Positions 24,958 through 34,596 of a stretch of DNA of 64,000 bases are shown in pieces (position 1 is the stretch's first letter; every line of letters begins with the position of its first letter). The stretch lies in contig JBMNUB010000003.1 in NCBI GenBank assembly GCA_050946055.1, forward strand, positions 62,001-126,000. The letters are read 5' to 3'. Below the pieces are notes generated by a model, which did no database searches, had not been told where the DNA came from, and saw nothing but the letters and a program-made list of their open reading frames with translations. Source of the DNA: Fimadaptatus sp050946055. Its GTDB lineage: Bacteria; Bacillota; Clostridia; Christensenellales; Aristaeellaceae. The translations under genes and the position numbers were made by a program.

Positions 24958-26538
24958 ATGCGACACATCGAGATATTTGACACTACGCTGCGCGATGGCG
25001 CGCAGGCCGAGGGAGTGGTGTTCTCGCGCGAGGACAAGCTCAAGGTGCTGCGCAAACTGGATGGGCTGGGCGTGGACTTCATAGAGGCTGGCAACCCTGC
25101 GTCCAATCCCAAGGACATGGAGTTCATAAAGTACGTCTGCGCGCGCATGAAGCTGGAGCACGCGCGCGTGGCGGCGTTCGGCGCGACCTGCCGCGTGGGT
25201 CAGAGGGCATGCGACTCGTCGGGGCTGCGCGCGATACTGGATTCGGGCGCGAAGCTGGCTTCGATATTCGGCAAGAGTTCGGCCTTCCACGTGCGCGAGG
25301 TGCTGCGCACGGACGGGGCCGAGAATCTGCGCATGATACGCGATTCGGTGGAGCTGCTGGTGCAGCATGGCATAGAGGTGTTCTTCGATGCGGAGCAGTT
25401 CTTCGACGGATATGCCGAGGATGCGGAGTATGCGCTGGACACGCTGCGCGCGGCCAAGGAGGGCGGCGCATCGCGACTGGTGCTGTGCGACACCAATGGC
25501 GCGACACTGCCCGATGAAATCGCCCGCGTGACCGGGACAGTGATAGCGCAGATGGGCGACATCGTGGGCATACACACGCACGACGACACCGCCATGGCCG
25601 TGGCGGGCGCAATGGCCGCCGTGCGCGCCGGTGCGATACAGGTGCAAGGCACTATAAACGGCTATGGCGAGCGCTGCGGCAACGCCAATCTGTGCGCGCT
25701 CGTTCCCAACCTGATTGCCAAGCTGGGCTGTGAGCCGGGCGCGTTCCGCATGGATCAGCTTACAGGCACGGCGCGCTTCGTATCTGAGGTGGCGAACATG
25801 GCGCTGCCGCGCTCCATGCCCTATGTAGGGCGCTCTGCGTTTGCGCACAAGGCCGGCATGCATCAGGACGCGGTCAATAAGAACCCGCGCACATATGAGC
25901 ATATAGCGCCGGAACTGGTGGGCAATGTGCGCCGAGAGCTGGTGAGCGAGGTGGCGGGGCGCTCGGGGCTGATGAACCAGATGGAGCGCGTAGCGCCGCA
26001 CATAGACCTGGGCAGCGAGCAGGCGCGCGACATTGTGACGCGACTCAAGGAGCGCGAGTGGCTGGGGTATTCGTATGAGGCGGCGGAAGGTTCGCTGGAG
26101 CTGCTGGTGCTGGAGTCGCTGGGGCGGCATGTGAGCTTCTTTGATTTGAAGGACTTTCAGGTGATAACGCACCGCCAGTACGACGAGCGCAGCGCCATGG
26201 CCATGGTCAAGGTGGCCGTGGACGGGCGCGAGGAGGTCACGGCATCCGAGGGCGACGGCCCGGTGAACGCGCTGGATCTGGCGCTGCGCAAGGCGCTTCA
26301 GGTGTTCTATCCCAGCCTGAACAAGATGTACCTCAAGGACTTCAAGGTGCGCGTACTAGATAACGGCGGCACTGCGTCCACTGTGCGCGTGCATATAGAG
26401 TGTTCTGACGGCGCGCACACATGGGCGACCGTGGGCGTTTCTTCTAATATAATAGAAGCATGTCTGCATGCGCTGGGCGAGGCGATAACGTATATGCTGC
26501 TCAAGGAAGTGGACGGCTGGGACAAGGGCCGCCGCTGA
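24958..26538 (+). CDS. cimA: Citramalate synthase
   Basis: A DRE-TIM metallolyase of 526 residues that condenses pyruvate with acetyl-CoA to make citramalate, the threonine-independent entry to isoleucine. The HMGL-like domain starts IFDTTLRDGAQAEGVVFS, an order typical of CimA (TIGR00977), where LeuA has DGEQTPG. IHTHDDTAMAVA supplies metal-binding histidines, and GYGERCGNANL follows. A C-terminal regulatory domain (LeuA dimer type) covers about residues 400-520. A true leuA lies at 53.9 kb, supporting CimA here. Monocistronic with its own promoter. Confidence 0.9.
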   Translation: MRHIEIFDTTLRDGAQAEGVVFSREDKLKVLRKLDGLGVDFIEAGNPASNPKDMEFIKYVCARMKLEHARVAAFGATCRVGQRACDSSGLRAILDSGAKLASIFGKSSAFHVREVLRTDGAENLRMIRDSVELLVQHGIEVFFDAEQFFDGYAEDAEYALDTLRAAKEGGASRLVLCDTNGATLPDEIARVTGTVIAQMGDIVGIHTHDDTAMAVAGAMAAVRAGAIQVQGTINGYGERCGNANLCALVPNLIAKLGCEPGAFRMDQLTGTARFVSEVANMALPRSMPYVGRSAFAHKAGMHQDAVNKNPRTYEHIAPELVGNVRRELVSEVAGRSGLMNQMERVAPHIDLGSEQARDIVTRLKEREWLGYSYEAAEGSLELLVLESLGRHVSFFDLKDFQVITHRQYDERSAMAMVKVAVDGREEVTASEGDGPVNALDLALRKALQVFYPSLNKMYLKDFKVRVLDNGGTASTVRVHIECSDGAHTWATVGVSSNIIEACLHALGEAITYMLLKEVDGWDKGRR

Positions 26539-26700
26539 CGCAGGCCGGATGCGGCATGGCACTGCCGGAGACTATCGCGCCTGCTAGCAAAAATGGCGGC
26601 TTATGCCGCAATGCATGCGCTTATATACGGGCAAAGCGGGCGTCAAAGCGGAGACATGTGCGCTTTTAAAGGGCTTAAAATACTTAAAAGAGGTGTATAA

Positions 26701-28167
26701 ATGCAATATCCCGATTTTATGGCAGGCTATATCGACAGGCTCGCGGCCACGCCTCCGGGCGGCGGCTGGGAAGGATTCCTGTGTAATGTATACCCATGGA
26801 TTATAACCGTCCTGATGGCGGGCATAATGGCGTGGTATCTGATGCGCTATTGCTATGAGGGCTATACCGGGCGGTATCTGATGGGGCTGCACCGGATGGA
26901 GCCACGTGAGGAACTGCGCTATCTGCGCTTTGGCAGGCGGCCATTCAGGGCGATACTATGGGTGCTGATCATGTACGTGGCCTCGCGCGCCATATGGCTG
27001 ATAGCGCTTGACATATATGTGCGCGCAAACGGCTGGGCGCCCGTGTCGCTTGAGAGCCTGTCGGGATACGTGAACAAGTGGGACGCGGTCAACTATACGC
27101 GCATAGCCCAGTATGGGTACGGCTTTGAGGATCACGGCATAGAGGGCTATGTCAAGGAGTACACGATAGCCTTCCTGCCCGGCTTCCCGCTTATGATACG
27201 GGCGCTCAACCTCATAGTGGGCGACTATGTGCTTAGCGGGCTGATACTCGCCAACCTCATGACCATAGGTTCGGGACTGCTTTTGTATGTGCTGGTGTCC
27301 GACATGTACAGCGAGCCTGCCGCGCGCAGGAGCTGCTTTTTCTTCTTCTTTTCGATGGCGGCGGGCGTGTTTTCGGCCACTCATTCGGAGAGCGCGCTGT
27401 TCTTCCTGACGCTGCTGGCGGTGTTCCTGGCGCGGCGCAGGCACTTTATAATGTCGGTGTGCGTGGGCGCATATGCCTGCTTCACGCGGCAGTTCGGCAT
27501 GTTTGTGGCGGTGCCTGTGTTCTTTGAGATGCTGCGCAGCATGGAGCGCTATCCCACAGGCAGCGAGATGATAATGCGCGAGCGCGCCGACACCGGCGCT
27601 GTGGGCAGTGCGCCCACGCTGCTTGAGCGCGCCCGGCACAGCGTGCGCCTGCGCCAGGTGTGGCGCTACTTTCTGCTGGCGGCATGTGTGCTGGTGGGCT
27701 ATGGCGCATATATGCTGATAAACTACATCGTATACGGATCGCCCACGGCATTCCTGCACTATCAAAAGCTCAACTGGGGCAACGAGATAGCGCCCATATG
27801 GGACTGCCTGCACATAAACGCTGAATCGCTGTTCAGATACATGCGCGAGGGCAGGGAGTTCGACAGCATCATAGGCATATTCGTGCCTCAGCTGATGCTG
27901 GCGCTGATACTGCCCGCGCTTATGCTGTGCTTTGTGCGGCGCGGCGACGCGGGCGACAACGCATACGCATGGTGCTATGTGGCGCTCACGTTCTCGTCCA
28001 GCTGGCTGATATCGGGCATAAGGTATGTGGCGGCGATGTATCCGCTGTACATAATGCTGGCGCTGCTGTCAAGCAAGCGCGGCTGGCGGTATGTGCTGTA
28101 TCCGCTGACGATATTGTCGTTTGTATACTTTAACGTGATGTACAGCGCGCATGGACTTATAGTATAA
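26701..28167 (+). CDS. PIG-V-like membrane mannosyltransferase
   Basis: A 488-residue integral membrane protein with about 10-11 hydrophobic segments. After the first two helices, the luminal motif NKWDAVNYTRIAQYGY and then IAFLPGFPLMIR match the catalytic loop of PIG-V/GPI mannosyltransferase-like GT-C enzymes, with Trp-Asp as probable catalytic residues. Bacterial members probably transfer mannose or similar sugars from polyprenyl donors to extracellular acceptors; the substrate is unknown. The start ATG 26701 follows AGAGGTG. It stands alone. Confidence 0.78.
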   Translation: MQYPDFMAGYIDRLAATPPGGGWEGFLCNVYPWIITVLMAGIMAWYLMRYCYEGYTGRYLMGLHRMEPREELRYLRFGRRPFRAILWVLIMYVASRAIWLIALDIYVRANGWAPVSLESLSGYVNKWDAVNYTRIAQYGYGFEDHGIEGYVKEYTIAFLPGFPLMIRALNLIVGDYVLSGLILANLMTIGSGLLLYVLVSDMYSEPAARRSCFFFFFSMAAGVFSATHSESALFFLTLLAVFLARRRHFIMSVCVGAYACFTRQFGMFVAVPVFFEMLRSMERYPTGSEMIMRERADTGAVGSAPTLLERARHSVRLRQVWRYFLLAACVLVGYGAYMLINYIVYGSPTAFLHYQKLNWGNEIAPIWDCLHINAESLFRYMREGREFDSIIGIFVPQLMLALILPALMLCFVRRGDAGDNAYAWCYVALTFSSSWLISGIRYVAAMYPLYIMLALLSSKRGWRYVLYPLTILSFVYFNVMYSAHGLIV

Positions 28168-28382
28168 TGCATGGACGGCGCGCGGCGGTTCGTGCAGGCT
28201 TTCAGGCGCCTGATGGCGGCTTGCCTAGCCTGCGTGCCGGCGGCGCACATGGGCAAGTGTGAGGCTGGAGCGCTGTCGCCCGGCGAAGAGGGGTTCAAAG
28301 CGGGCCATGCGGGGAGGGCCGCAAGCGCATATCGATGCAGGCTGCGGAGGGCTGACGCGCGCATATATGGGGGGAGAAGATT

Positions 28383-28865
28383 ATGGGCATACGAAAGCTG
28401 ACAGATGAGTTCAAGGCGTTTGCGTTCAAGGGCAATGTGATAGACATGGCTGTGGGCGTAATGATAGGCGGCGCGTTCGGTAAGATAACCACGTCGCTGG
28501 TCAACGACATATTCATGCCGCTGCTCAGCCTTGTTATGGGCAAGGTAAATGTGGCGGACTGGTTCGTGGCGCTGGACGGCAACACCTATGCCACGGCTGC
28601 TGCCGCCGCCGAAGCGGGCGCGCCGGTATTCCGCTATGGCGCGTTCCTGTCCACGGTGATAGACTTCTTCCTGATAGCGCTGTGCGTGTTCATATTCGTA
28701 AAGCTGGTGGGCAAGCTGCGCATCAAGAAGCAGGAAGCGCCCAAAGCGCCGCCCGCACCCGTGCGCAAGTGCCAGTACTGCATGAGCGAGGTAGACCCAG
28801 CGGCCACGCGCTGCCCGCACTGCACCAGCATGCTCACGGAGGAGGGCGCGCAGACCGATGCGTGA
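28383..28865 (+). CDS. mscL: Large-conductance mechanosensitive channel with C-terminal zinc ribbon
   Basis: MscL releases solutes on hypo-osmotic shock. The pore helix FKGNVIDMAVGVMIGGAFGK (residues about 15-34) and second helix FLSTVIDFFLIALCVFIFV are standard. After the cytoplasmic helix and a Pro-rich linker comes an added zinc ribbon, KCQYCMSEV then RCPHCTSML (four Cys at about 130-147). Ordinary MscL ends before this point. The start ATG 28383 has GGGGGGAG upstream. The end overlaps the ComEA-like gene by 8 bases. Confidence 0.93.
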   Translation: MGIRKLTDEFKAFAFKGNVIDMAVGVMIGGAFGKITTSLVNDIFMPLLSLVMGKVNVADWFVALDGNTYATAAAAAEAGAPVFRYGAFLSTVIDFFLIALCVFIFVKLVGKLRIKKQEAPKAPPAPVRKCQYCMSEVDPAATRCPHCTSMLTEEGAQTDA

Positions 28866-29196
28866 GGCATGGTCGCGCGAGCGCGGCTTTGCGGTGCTGG
28901 CCGCGATATGCGCGCTGCTGGCGGCGGCAGCGGTATGGCGCGCGGCGGACGCGCATGACGGGGGCATTGTCGAGATACCGGACTTCAAGCCGCCCGCGAG
29001 TGCACTGATAGACATAAACACGGCCAGCGAGCTGATGCTGACCACATTGCCCGGCGTGGGCGAAAAGCTTGCGCGGCGCATATGCGAGGGCAGGCCATAC
29101 GCGGCGGTGGACGACCTGCTGAGCGTGGACGGCATAGGCGAAAAGACGCTTGCGGGCATGCGCGACAGAATCTGCGTGGGCGAACCGGGCGCGTGA
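28858..29196 (+). CDS. ComEA-like helix-hairpin-helix protein
   Basis: A 112-residue protein with a membrane anchor (residues 10-27) and a double HhH domain: IDINTASELMLTTLPGVGEK, then YAAVDDLLSVDGIGEKTL. This is the ComEA DNA-binding fold used in DNA uptake. It lacks the SLBB domain found between anchor and HhH in longer ComEA proteins, and no comEC follows. It could be a reduced competence protein or another surface DNA-binding protein. Its start overlaps mscL. Confidence 0.82.
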   Translation: MREAWSRERGFAVLAAICALLAAAAVWRAADAHDGGIVEIPDFKPPASALIDINTASELMLTTLPGVGEKLARRICEGRPYAAVDDLLSVDGIGEKTLAGMRDRICVGEPGA

Positions 29197-29256
29197 GACG
29201 GAGAATGGCAGTGCATCTGGCGCGAATATGGACTTAAGCTGATGGCAATGTCTGGG

Positions 29257-29292
29257 CGCTGATACAGGCTGGGGTCTGTATCAGCGTCTTTT
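29257..29292 (+). terminator. Intrinsic terminator after mscL-comEA
   Basis: A perfect 11-bp stem CGCTGATACAG/CTGTATCAGCG, an 8-base loop, then TCTTTTT. Confidence 0.9.
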
Positions 29293-29501
29293 TATGCGGC
29301 AGGAGAAAAATGGCGTGTGATATTGAGGATTAAGGAGTTGTAAATTGGATACTGCTGGCGTTGCAGATTATGGAGTTACGCATCGGACAGTGCAACTGCA
29401 ATAATGCAAGGGGAATCTCGCGGGCGCGATGCGCATGCGGTATGGCTTGCCGCAAAGTGCGACAGACTTGCCCCCAATCCGAACGATTTTACGTGTTGAG
29501 C
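29293..29501. other. Intergenic region before MATE pump 2
   Basis: Less GC-rich sequence with no gene seen. Confidence 0.35.
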
Positions 29502-29530
29502 ATGACAATGGTGGATAAGTGTGCTATACT
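29502..29530 (+). promoter_or_regulatory. Promoter for MATE pump 2
   Basis: ATGACA (29502-29507), a 17-base spacer, TATACT (29525-29530). Confidence 0.65.
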
Positions 29531-29561
29531 TTAGCGCGTATGTTTACGGGGGTTTGTGTTT

Positions 29562-30950
29562 ATGCGTAGATTGGGAAACAGGGACTTCTATCGGGAGATG
29601 GTCAGGATAGGCCTGCCCATCGCCATACAGGGGCTGCTCACCAGCTCGCTGTCGTTCATCGACTCGCTGATGATAGGCTCGCTGGGCGAGGCGGCGCTGG
29701 CCGCCGTGGGTGCGGCTGGCCAGTTCGGCGGACTGTTGTTTGGCTTCTACTGGGGGCTGTGCTGCGGCGGAACCATGTTCATAGCGCAGTATCACGGCAT
29801 AAAGGACGAGGATGGCATACGCCGCGCATATGGCCTGACTGCGACCTGCATGATGGCGGTGGCGCTGGTGTTTGCGGTGCTGGCCTGCTTCATGCCCGAG
29901 TGGATAATGAGCATATACGCCAAGGATGAGGCCGTGCGCGAGCTGGGCGTGAGGTATCTGCGCATAGTGGGCGTGGCGTATCTGTTCCAGACCATGTCCA
30001 TGGCGCTGTCCAGCGTGCTTAGCTCCACCGAGCGAGTTAAGCTCCCGCTGTTTGCCTCGATAGCCTCGATAGTCACCAATACCGGCCTTAACTTCCTGCT
30101 CATATACGGCAACTGGGGCGCGCCCAAGCTGGGCGTGGAGGGCGCGGCGATAGCTTCGATAGCCGCTGCCGTGGTCAACCTCGCGGTGCTCATGGCCGTG
30201 TGCATAAAGCAGCGCAATATCGCCGTCACTCACATAAGCCGCATGTTCCGCTGGTCGGGCGATTTCGTGCGCGATTACTTCGTCAAGTCCTCGCCTCTTG
30301 TCATAAACGAGACGCTGTACAGTCTGGCCGTGCTGGTGGTCAACATAGTGTATGGCCGTCAGGGCGCAGGCAATATGGCTGCGGTCAGCATATTCCGCAC
30401 CATAGAGGGTCTGACATTTGCCTTCTTCCGCGGACTTAGCAGCTCCAGTTCGGTCATGGTGGGCAAGCGCGTGGGCGCGGGCGAGCTGGACGAGGCGGCA
30501 CAGTTCTCGCGCTGGTTCGTGGCGCTGTGTCCGATGTTTTCGTTCGTGGTGTGCGCGGGCATAGTGCTGGCGCGCGGGCCGCTTATGAGTCTGTTTGACA
30601 TATCGGACGCCGTGCGCAATACGGTCACGCAGATACTGCTTGCCTACATGATACTTGGCCCCATGCGCCACACCAACTACATGCAGGTGGGCATATACCG
30701 CGCTGGCGGCGAATCCCGCATGGGCATGTTCATGGAAGTGGGCGGCATATGGCTGATAACCGTGCCAATGGTGCTGCTGACCGGCTTTGCGCTGGAGGTG
30801 CCGTTCATAATCGTGTTCATATCTTCTATGATAGAGGAAGTCGTAAAGCTCCCGATAGAGCTTAAGTATCTGTTCAGCCTCAAGTGGATAAAGCCTGTGA
30901 CCGAACAGGGTATGGCCGCGAAAGCAGCCATGGAAGCACGCGCGGAATAA
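29562..30950 (+). CDS. MATE-family efflux transporter (pump 2)
   Basis: A 462-residue transporter with about 12 membrane segments. The first MatE repeat has RIGLPIAIQGLLTSSLSFIDSLMIG and the loop GFYWGLCCGGTMFIAQY. The second has INETLYSLAVLVVNIVYGRQG. It is closely related along its full length to pump 3, which follows after 26 bases, so the two arose by tandem duplication. The start ATG 29562 has GGGGG upstream. The substrate is unknown. Confidence 0.88.
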   Translation: MRRLGNRDFYREMVRIGLPIAIQGLLTSSLSFIDSLMIGSLGEAALAAVGAAGQFGGLLFGFYWGLCCGGTMFIAQYHGIKDEDGIRRAYGLTATCMMAVALVFAVLACFMPEWIMSIYAKDEAVRELGVRYLRIVGVAYLFQTMSMALSSVLSSTERVKLPLFASIASIVTNTGLNFLLIYGNWGAPKLGVEGAAIASIAAAVVNLAVLMAVCIKQRNIAVTHISRMFRWSGDFVRDYFVKSSPLVINETLYSLAVLVVNIVYGRQGAGNMAAVSIFRTIEGLTFAFFRGLSSSSSVMVGKRVGAGELDEAAQFSRWFVALCPMFSFVVCAGIVLARGPLMSLFDISDAVRNTVTQILLAYMILGPMRHTNYMQVGIYRAGGESRMGMFMEVGGIWLITVPMVLLTGFALEVPFIIVFISSMIEEVVKLPIELKYLFSLKWIKPVTEQGMAAKAAMEARAE

Positions 30951-30976
30951 TGCGCGCCGGAAGTGAGGTAACGGAT

Positions 30977-32386
30977 ATGCGCGGTCCGATATTCGGAAAC
31001 AAGGAGTTCTTTCGCGGCCTGATAGCGATAGGCCTGCCCATAGCCCTGCAAAACCTGCTGACCAATTCGCTGTCGCTGGTGGACTCGCTCATGGTGGGTC
31101 AGCTCGGCGAGGGCGCGATAGCGGCGGTGGGCGTGGCAGGTCAGTTCAGCCAGCTTATGTTTGGCTTCTACTGGGGCATATGCTGCGGCGGCACGACGTT
31201 CTTTGCGCAGTATTTTGGCGCGGGCGATGAGCGCGGCATACGCAGATCGTATGGCCTTACCCTGTCGCTGGTGCTGCTGATAGGATTTGTGTTTTCGCTT
31301 ATGGCGCTATGCTTTCCGCAGACGGTCATGGCCATGTACACAAGCGAAGCGGATGTGCAGGCGCTGGGCGTGAGGTACATGCGCATAGTGGGTCTGTCGT
31401 ATATGTTTACGACATTCTCCATGGCGCTTAGCTGCCTGCTGCGCTCGCTTGAACAGGTGCGCCTGCCGCTGATAGCGTCGGTGGCATCGCTGGCGGTAAA
31501 CACGCTGCTCAATTACATGCTCATAACCGGCAATCTGGGCGTGCCCGCGCTGGGCGTGGAGGGCGCGGCGATAGCGTCCTGCGTGGCGGCGGTGATGAAC
31601 TTTGCCGTGCTGCTGCTGGTGTCCATAAGGCAGAAGAACATCGCCGTGACCAACATTAAGCAGATGTTTGAGTGGCCGCGCGAGTTCCTCATGGACTATG
31701 CACGCAAGTGCTCGCCCATAGTGCTAAATGAAACGCTCTACGGCCTGGCGCTGATGGTGGTCAACATAGTCATAGGCCGTCAGGGCGAGGCCAACATCGC
31801 CGCCATGACCATATTCCGCACCATAGAGGGACTGATATACGCCTTCTTCCGCGGGCTGAGCAGCGCCTGCACCACCATGGTGGGCAAGCACGTGGGCGCG
31901 GGCGAATTGGATGTGGCCATAGACTACACGCGCTGGTATGCGCGCTTCACGCCGCTGGTGGCGTTTGTGATGACCGCGCTGGTGCTGACCATAAACAGGC
32001 CGCTGTTGGGGCTGTTTGACGTGTCGGATGGCGTAAAGCAGACCGTCGTGTACATGCTGATGATATACGCGGTTATGGCGCCGTTCAGGTACTGCGACTA
32101 CGTGGAGGTGTACGCATTCCGCGCCGGCGGCGAATCGCGCATGGGCATGTACTTCGAGGTGGGCGGCATATGGCTGATAACCGTGCCGCTGACCGCGCTG
32201 TGCGGACTGGTGCTGCATCTGCCCTTTGTGTGGGTATTCTTCGCCACCTTCGTGGAAGAAGTGGTAAAGCTCCCGATAGAGACGCACTACATGCACTCGC
32301 TGCGCTGGATAAAGCCGGTCACGCCCGAGGGGCGCGCCGCGCTGGATGCGCTAAGGCTTAAGCGCACTGCAACCGCCAAGGCATAA
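30977..32386 (+). CDS. MATE-family efflux transporter (pump 3)
   Basis: A 469-residue paralogue of pump 2, sharing the same landmarks: AIGLPIALQNLLTNSLSLVD, GFYWGICCGGTTFFAQYFG, LNETLYGLALMVVNIVIGRQG and the shared C-terminal KLPIE...SLRWIKPVT. The start ATG 30977 follows GTGAGGT; an in-frame ATG at 30950 overlaps the pump 2 stop. It ends with a strong terminator. The tandem pair is probably one transcript. Confidence 0.88.
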   Translation: MRGPIFGNKEFFRGLIAIGLPIALQNLLTNSLSLVDSLMVGQLGEGAIAAVGVAGQFSQLMFGFYWGICCGGTTFFAQYFGAGDERGIRRSYGLTLSLVLLIGFVFSLMALCFPQTVMAMYTSEADVQALGVRYMRIVGLSYMFTTFSMALSCLLRSLEQVRLPLIASVASLAVNTLLNYMLITGNLGVPALGVEGAAIASCVAAVMNFAVLLLVSIRQKNIAVTNIKQMFEWPREFLMDYARKCSPIVLNETLYGLALMVVNIVIGRQGEANIAAMTIFRTIEGLIYAFFRGLSSACTTMVGKHVGAGELDVAIDYTRWYARFTPLVAFVMTALVLTINRPLLGLFDVSDGVKQTVVYMLMIYAVMAPFRYCDYVEVYAFRAGGESRMGMYFEVGGIWLITVPLTALCGLVLHLPFVWVFFATFVEEVVKLPIETHYMHSLRWIKPVTPEGRAALDALRLKRTATAKA

Positions 32387-32418
32387 AGCGCCATTTAAGC
32401 TCATATAAGTCGCGATGC

Positions 32419-32454
32419 ATTGCTCGCTCTCCTGCGTGAGGGCGAGCAATTTTT
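32419..32454 (+). terminator. Intrinsic terminator after the tandem MATE genes
   Basis: A perfect 9-bp stem ATTGCTCGC/GCGAGCAAT around a 14-base loop, followed by TTTT. Confidence 0.88.
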
Positions 32455-32651
32455 GCAAAAGGCGCAGGTCTGGGGCGGGGAAAAGCATACCATGCGCTGC
32501 GCCTGGATGCAAATTCGCGGCGTTTGGCTGCGCATATGCGGTTTTGGGCGGCCGGTATGGGGTTTGTGGACGTAAACCGTTGCGCGCAGCCATGCGCGAT
32601 GATATCATATATGCAAAGAGAGCCGCACAGCGCGGTTGCGGGAGGGAGAAT

Positions 32652-34439
32652 ATGAGAAAAAGGCTGCTGGTCATGCTGCTCATGGCGCTAATCGCGGTGA
32701 GCGGGGTTGCGCATGCGGGCGGGGATGCCGTGGTGGAGCGGTTTGATGCGGACTACACGGTGCGCGAGGACGGCGTGATAGCCGCTGAGGAGCGCCTTGT
32801 GTACAGGACAACCGACGACATAAACGGGTTCACGCGCGACATGGACCCGGCGCTGGGAAGCGGCTACGACGGATTCTCGGTGGCGGAGGTGCGCGGGAGC
32901 GCGGAGACTCGGCTGGAGTACGACGCCATGGCGCGCAAGGGCGACGCGGGCGTGTACAGGTATGAGGCGCTGGACAACGGCCTGAACAGGTATTATGTAC
33001 ATATACCCTGCGAAGATGGAGACCGGGTGGAGCTTGTCTATCGCTATGAGATATACGGCGCATGCGCGCGCTACGCCGACGTGGGCGTGATAAGCCTGCC
33101 GCTGCTGGGCGACGCATGGGAGCTGGACATAGAGGATTACAGCGCGCGCGTGTCGCTTTCGGGCGGCAATGGCTCAGATATGGACGTGCGCGTGATGAGC
33201 GCGGGCATGGACATGGACACGTGCGAAGCTGTGGACGGCGGGTTTGTGTTCAAGGGCAGAAATGCGGGCGATGGCGAGGCGTTTCGCGTGCGGCTGATGT
33301 TCCCGCAGGAGCTAGTGCCGGGCATGGCGCTTACCGAGGATAAGCCCATGCGCGAATACATACTTGCTTCCGAAGCCGAATACGACGCGACGCTGCAGCG
33401 CAACAACTCGCTGGGCTGGGCGCTGCTGGCGTTGCTTGTGGCAGGCTCTATACTGCTGAGCGTAGCGGCGCACAGACTGTGGGGCCGCGACCCTGCGGTC
33501 AATGTGAACATGCACTCGTCGGGCATGGCTCTGCCGTCCACGGGTGGAGCTACGCCCGCAGAACTGGCGGTGGACATAAAGCGCGCTGTGCCCGATGAAG
33601 ATGCGCTGGCGTCTACGCTGCTTGATCTGGCAAGGCGGGGGTATATCGAGCTGGAATACGATGATAGCGACATGACATATGTGCGCACGGATAAGCCATA
33701 TGACGATTGCGCGCCGCATGAGCGCTTTGCGATGGACTGGATATTCTCGCTGGGCAACGGCATGCGCGTGTCGATGGAGGAGATAAAGCAGAAAGCTGAA
33801 CATATAGAGTATGCAAAGGCGTTTTCGAGCTGGCAAAGCATGGTCAAGGAGTCGGCTGAGGAGCGCATTTGGTACGAAAAGCGTACACCTGCGCAGAAGG
33901 CGACCGGCAGCGTGATTCTGGCGGCAGGCGCTACCGGCATAATCGGAGCGATAATCTGCCTTGCGCAGGGCGCACTGTTTAGCATAATGGCGCTGGGGCT
34001 GGGACTGGGGGGACTTTCGCTTGTGGCGGCGGGTGTGTTTGCACTTGTCATGTGCCGCCATACTGCCGAGGGCGCGCAGATAGCTGCGGACTGGATAAGC
34101 GTGCGCGACTGGATAAAGAAGGAGGACTGGAGCGCGGACGTGGCGCTGATAGATACGGCGTTGTGGGAACAACTGATGGTGTACGCACTGGTGCTGGATG
34201 CGGATGCGGCGCTTGCGGCTAAGCTGGACAATCTTGATCCCAGCTATGCAGACGCAATGCGCGCTTCGCATGATGCGGTTCTGCTGCGCGCACGCGACAG
34301 CGACGTGTTTGTCGAGTACGGCATGTACGGCTACTACTGCGCCCATGCCGCCAGCAGCATGAGACATGCTTCCTCGTCCTCGGGCGGCGGCAGCGCGGGC
34401 AGCGGCTCGGGCGGCGGCGGTGGCGGCGGTACTTTCTAA
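32652..34439 (+). CDS. DUF2207 membrane protein with glycine-rich tail (paralogue 1)
   Basis: A 595-residue protein: signal peptide (1-22, ending AHA), an extracellular beta-rich domain starting ERFDADYTVREDGVIAAEE, a transmembrane helix near residues 252-272, a cytoplasmic region with PSTGGATPAELAV and HERFAMDWIFS, and two further helices around 420-465. It ends in a Ser/Gly-rich tail (SSSSGGGS then a run of Gly and TF), the hallmark of DUF2207/YciQ-like proteins. Function is unknown. The start ATG 32652 has GGAGGGAG upstream. It lies immediately before its paralogue. Confidence 0.85.
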   Translation: MRKRLLVMLLMALIAVSGVAHAGGDAVVERFDADYTVREDGVIAAEERLVYRTTDDINGFTRDMDPALGSGYDGFSVAEVRGSAETRLEYDAMARKGDAGVYRYEALDNGLNRYYVHIPCEDGDRVELVYRYEIYGACARYADVGVISLPLLGDAWELDIEDYSARVSLSGGNGSDMDVRVMSAGMDMDTCEAVDGGFVFKGRNAGDGEAFRVRLMFPQELVPGMALTEDKPMREYILASEAEYDATLQRNNSLGWALLALLVAGSILLSVAAHRLWGRDPAVNVNMHSSGMALPSTGGATPAELAVDIKRAVPDEDALASTLLDLARRGYIELEYDDSDMTYVRTDKPYDDCAPHERFAMDWIFSLGNGMRVSMEEIKQKAEHIEYAKAFSSWQSMVKESAEERIWYEKRTPAQKATGSVILAAGATGIIGAIICLAQGALFSIMALGLGLGGLSLVAAGVFALVMCRHTAEGAQIAADWISVRDWIKKEDWSADVALIDTALWEQLMVYALVLDADAALAAKLDNLDPSYADAMRASHDAVLLRARDSDVFVEYGMYGYYCAHAASSMRHASSSSGGGSAGSGSGGGGGGGTF

Positions 34440-34451
34440 TGCGGCTGCGCG

Positions 34452-34486
34452 AGCGAACCCGCTCTCGTTTAGGGAGCGGGGTCGCT
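34452..34486 (+). terminator. Hairpin between the DUF2207 paralogues
   Basis: A 13-bp stem with one mismatch (AGCGAACCCGCTC with GAGCGGGGTCGCT), without a clear T run. It may attenuate read-through. Confidence 0.45.
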
Positions 34487-34596
34487 CTGTCATGGAACAT
34501 GGTGCCTTGCGGCGAGAAAATACGTTGTGCGGTTGTCTTTGATATGGCATTATATGGCCATGAATGGCAGCGTCTTGCGGCTGCGGGAGGTGGCTC

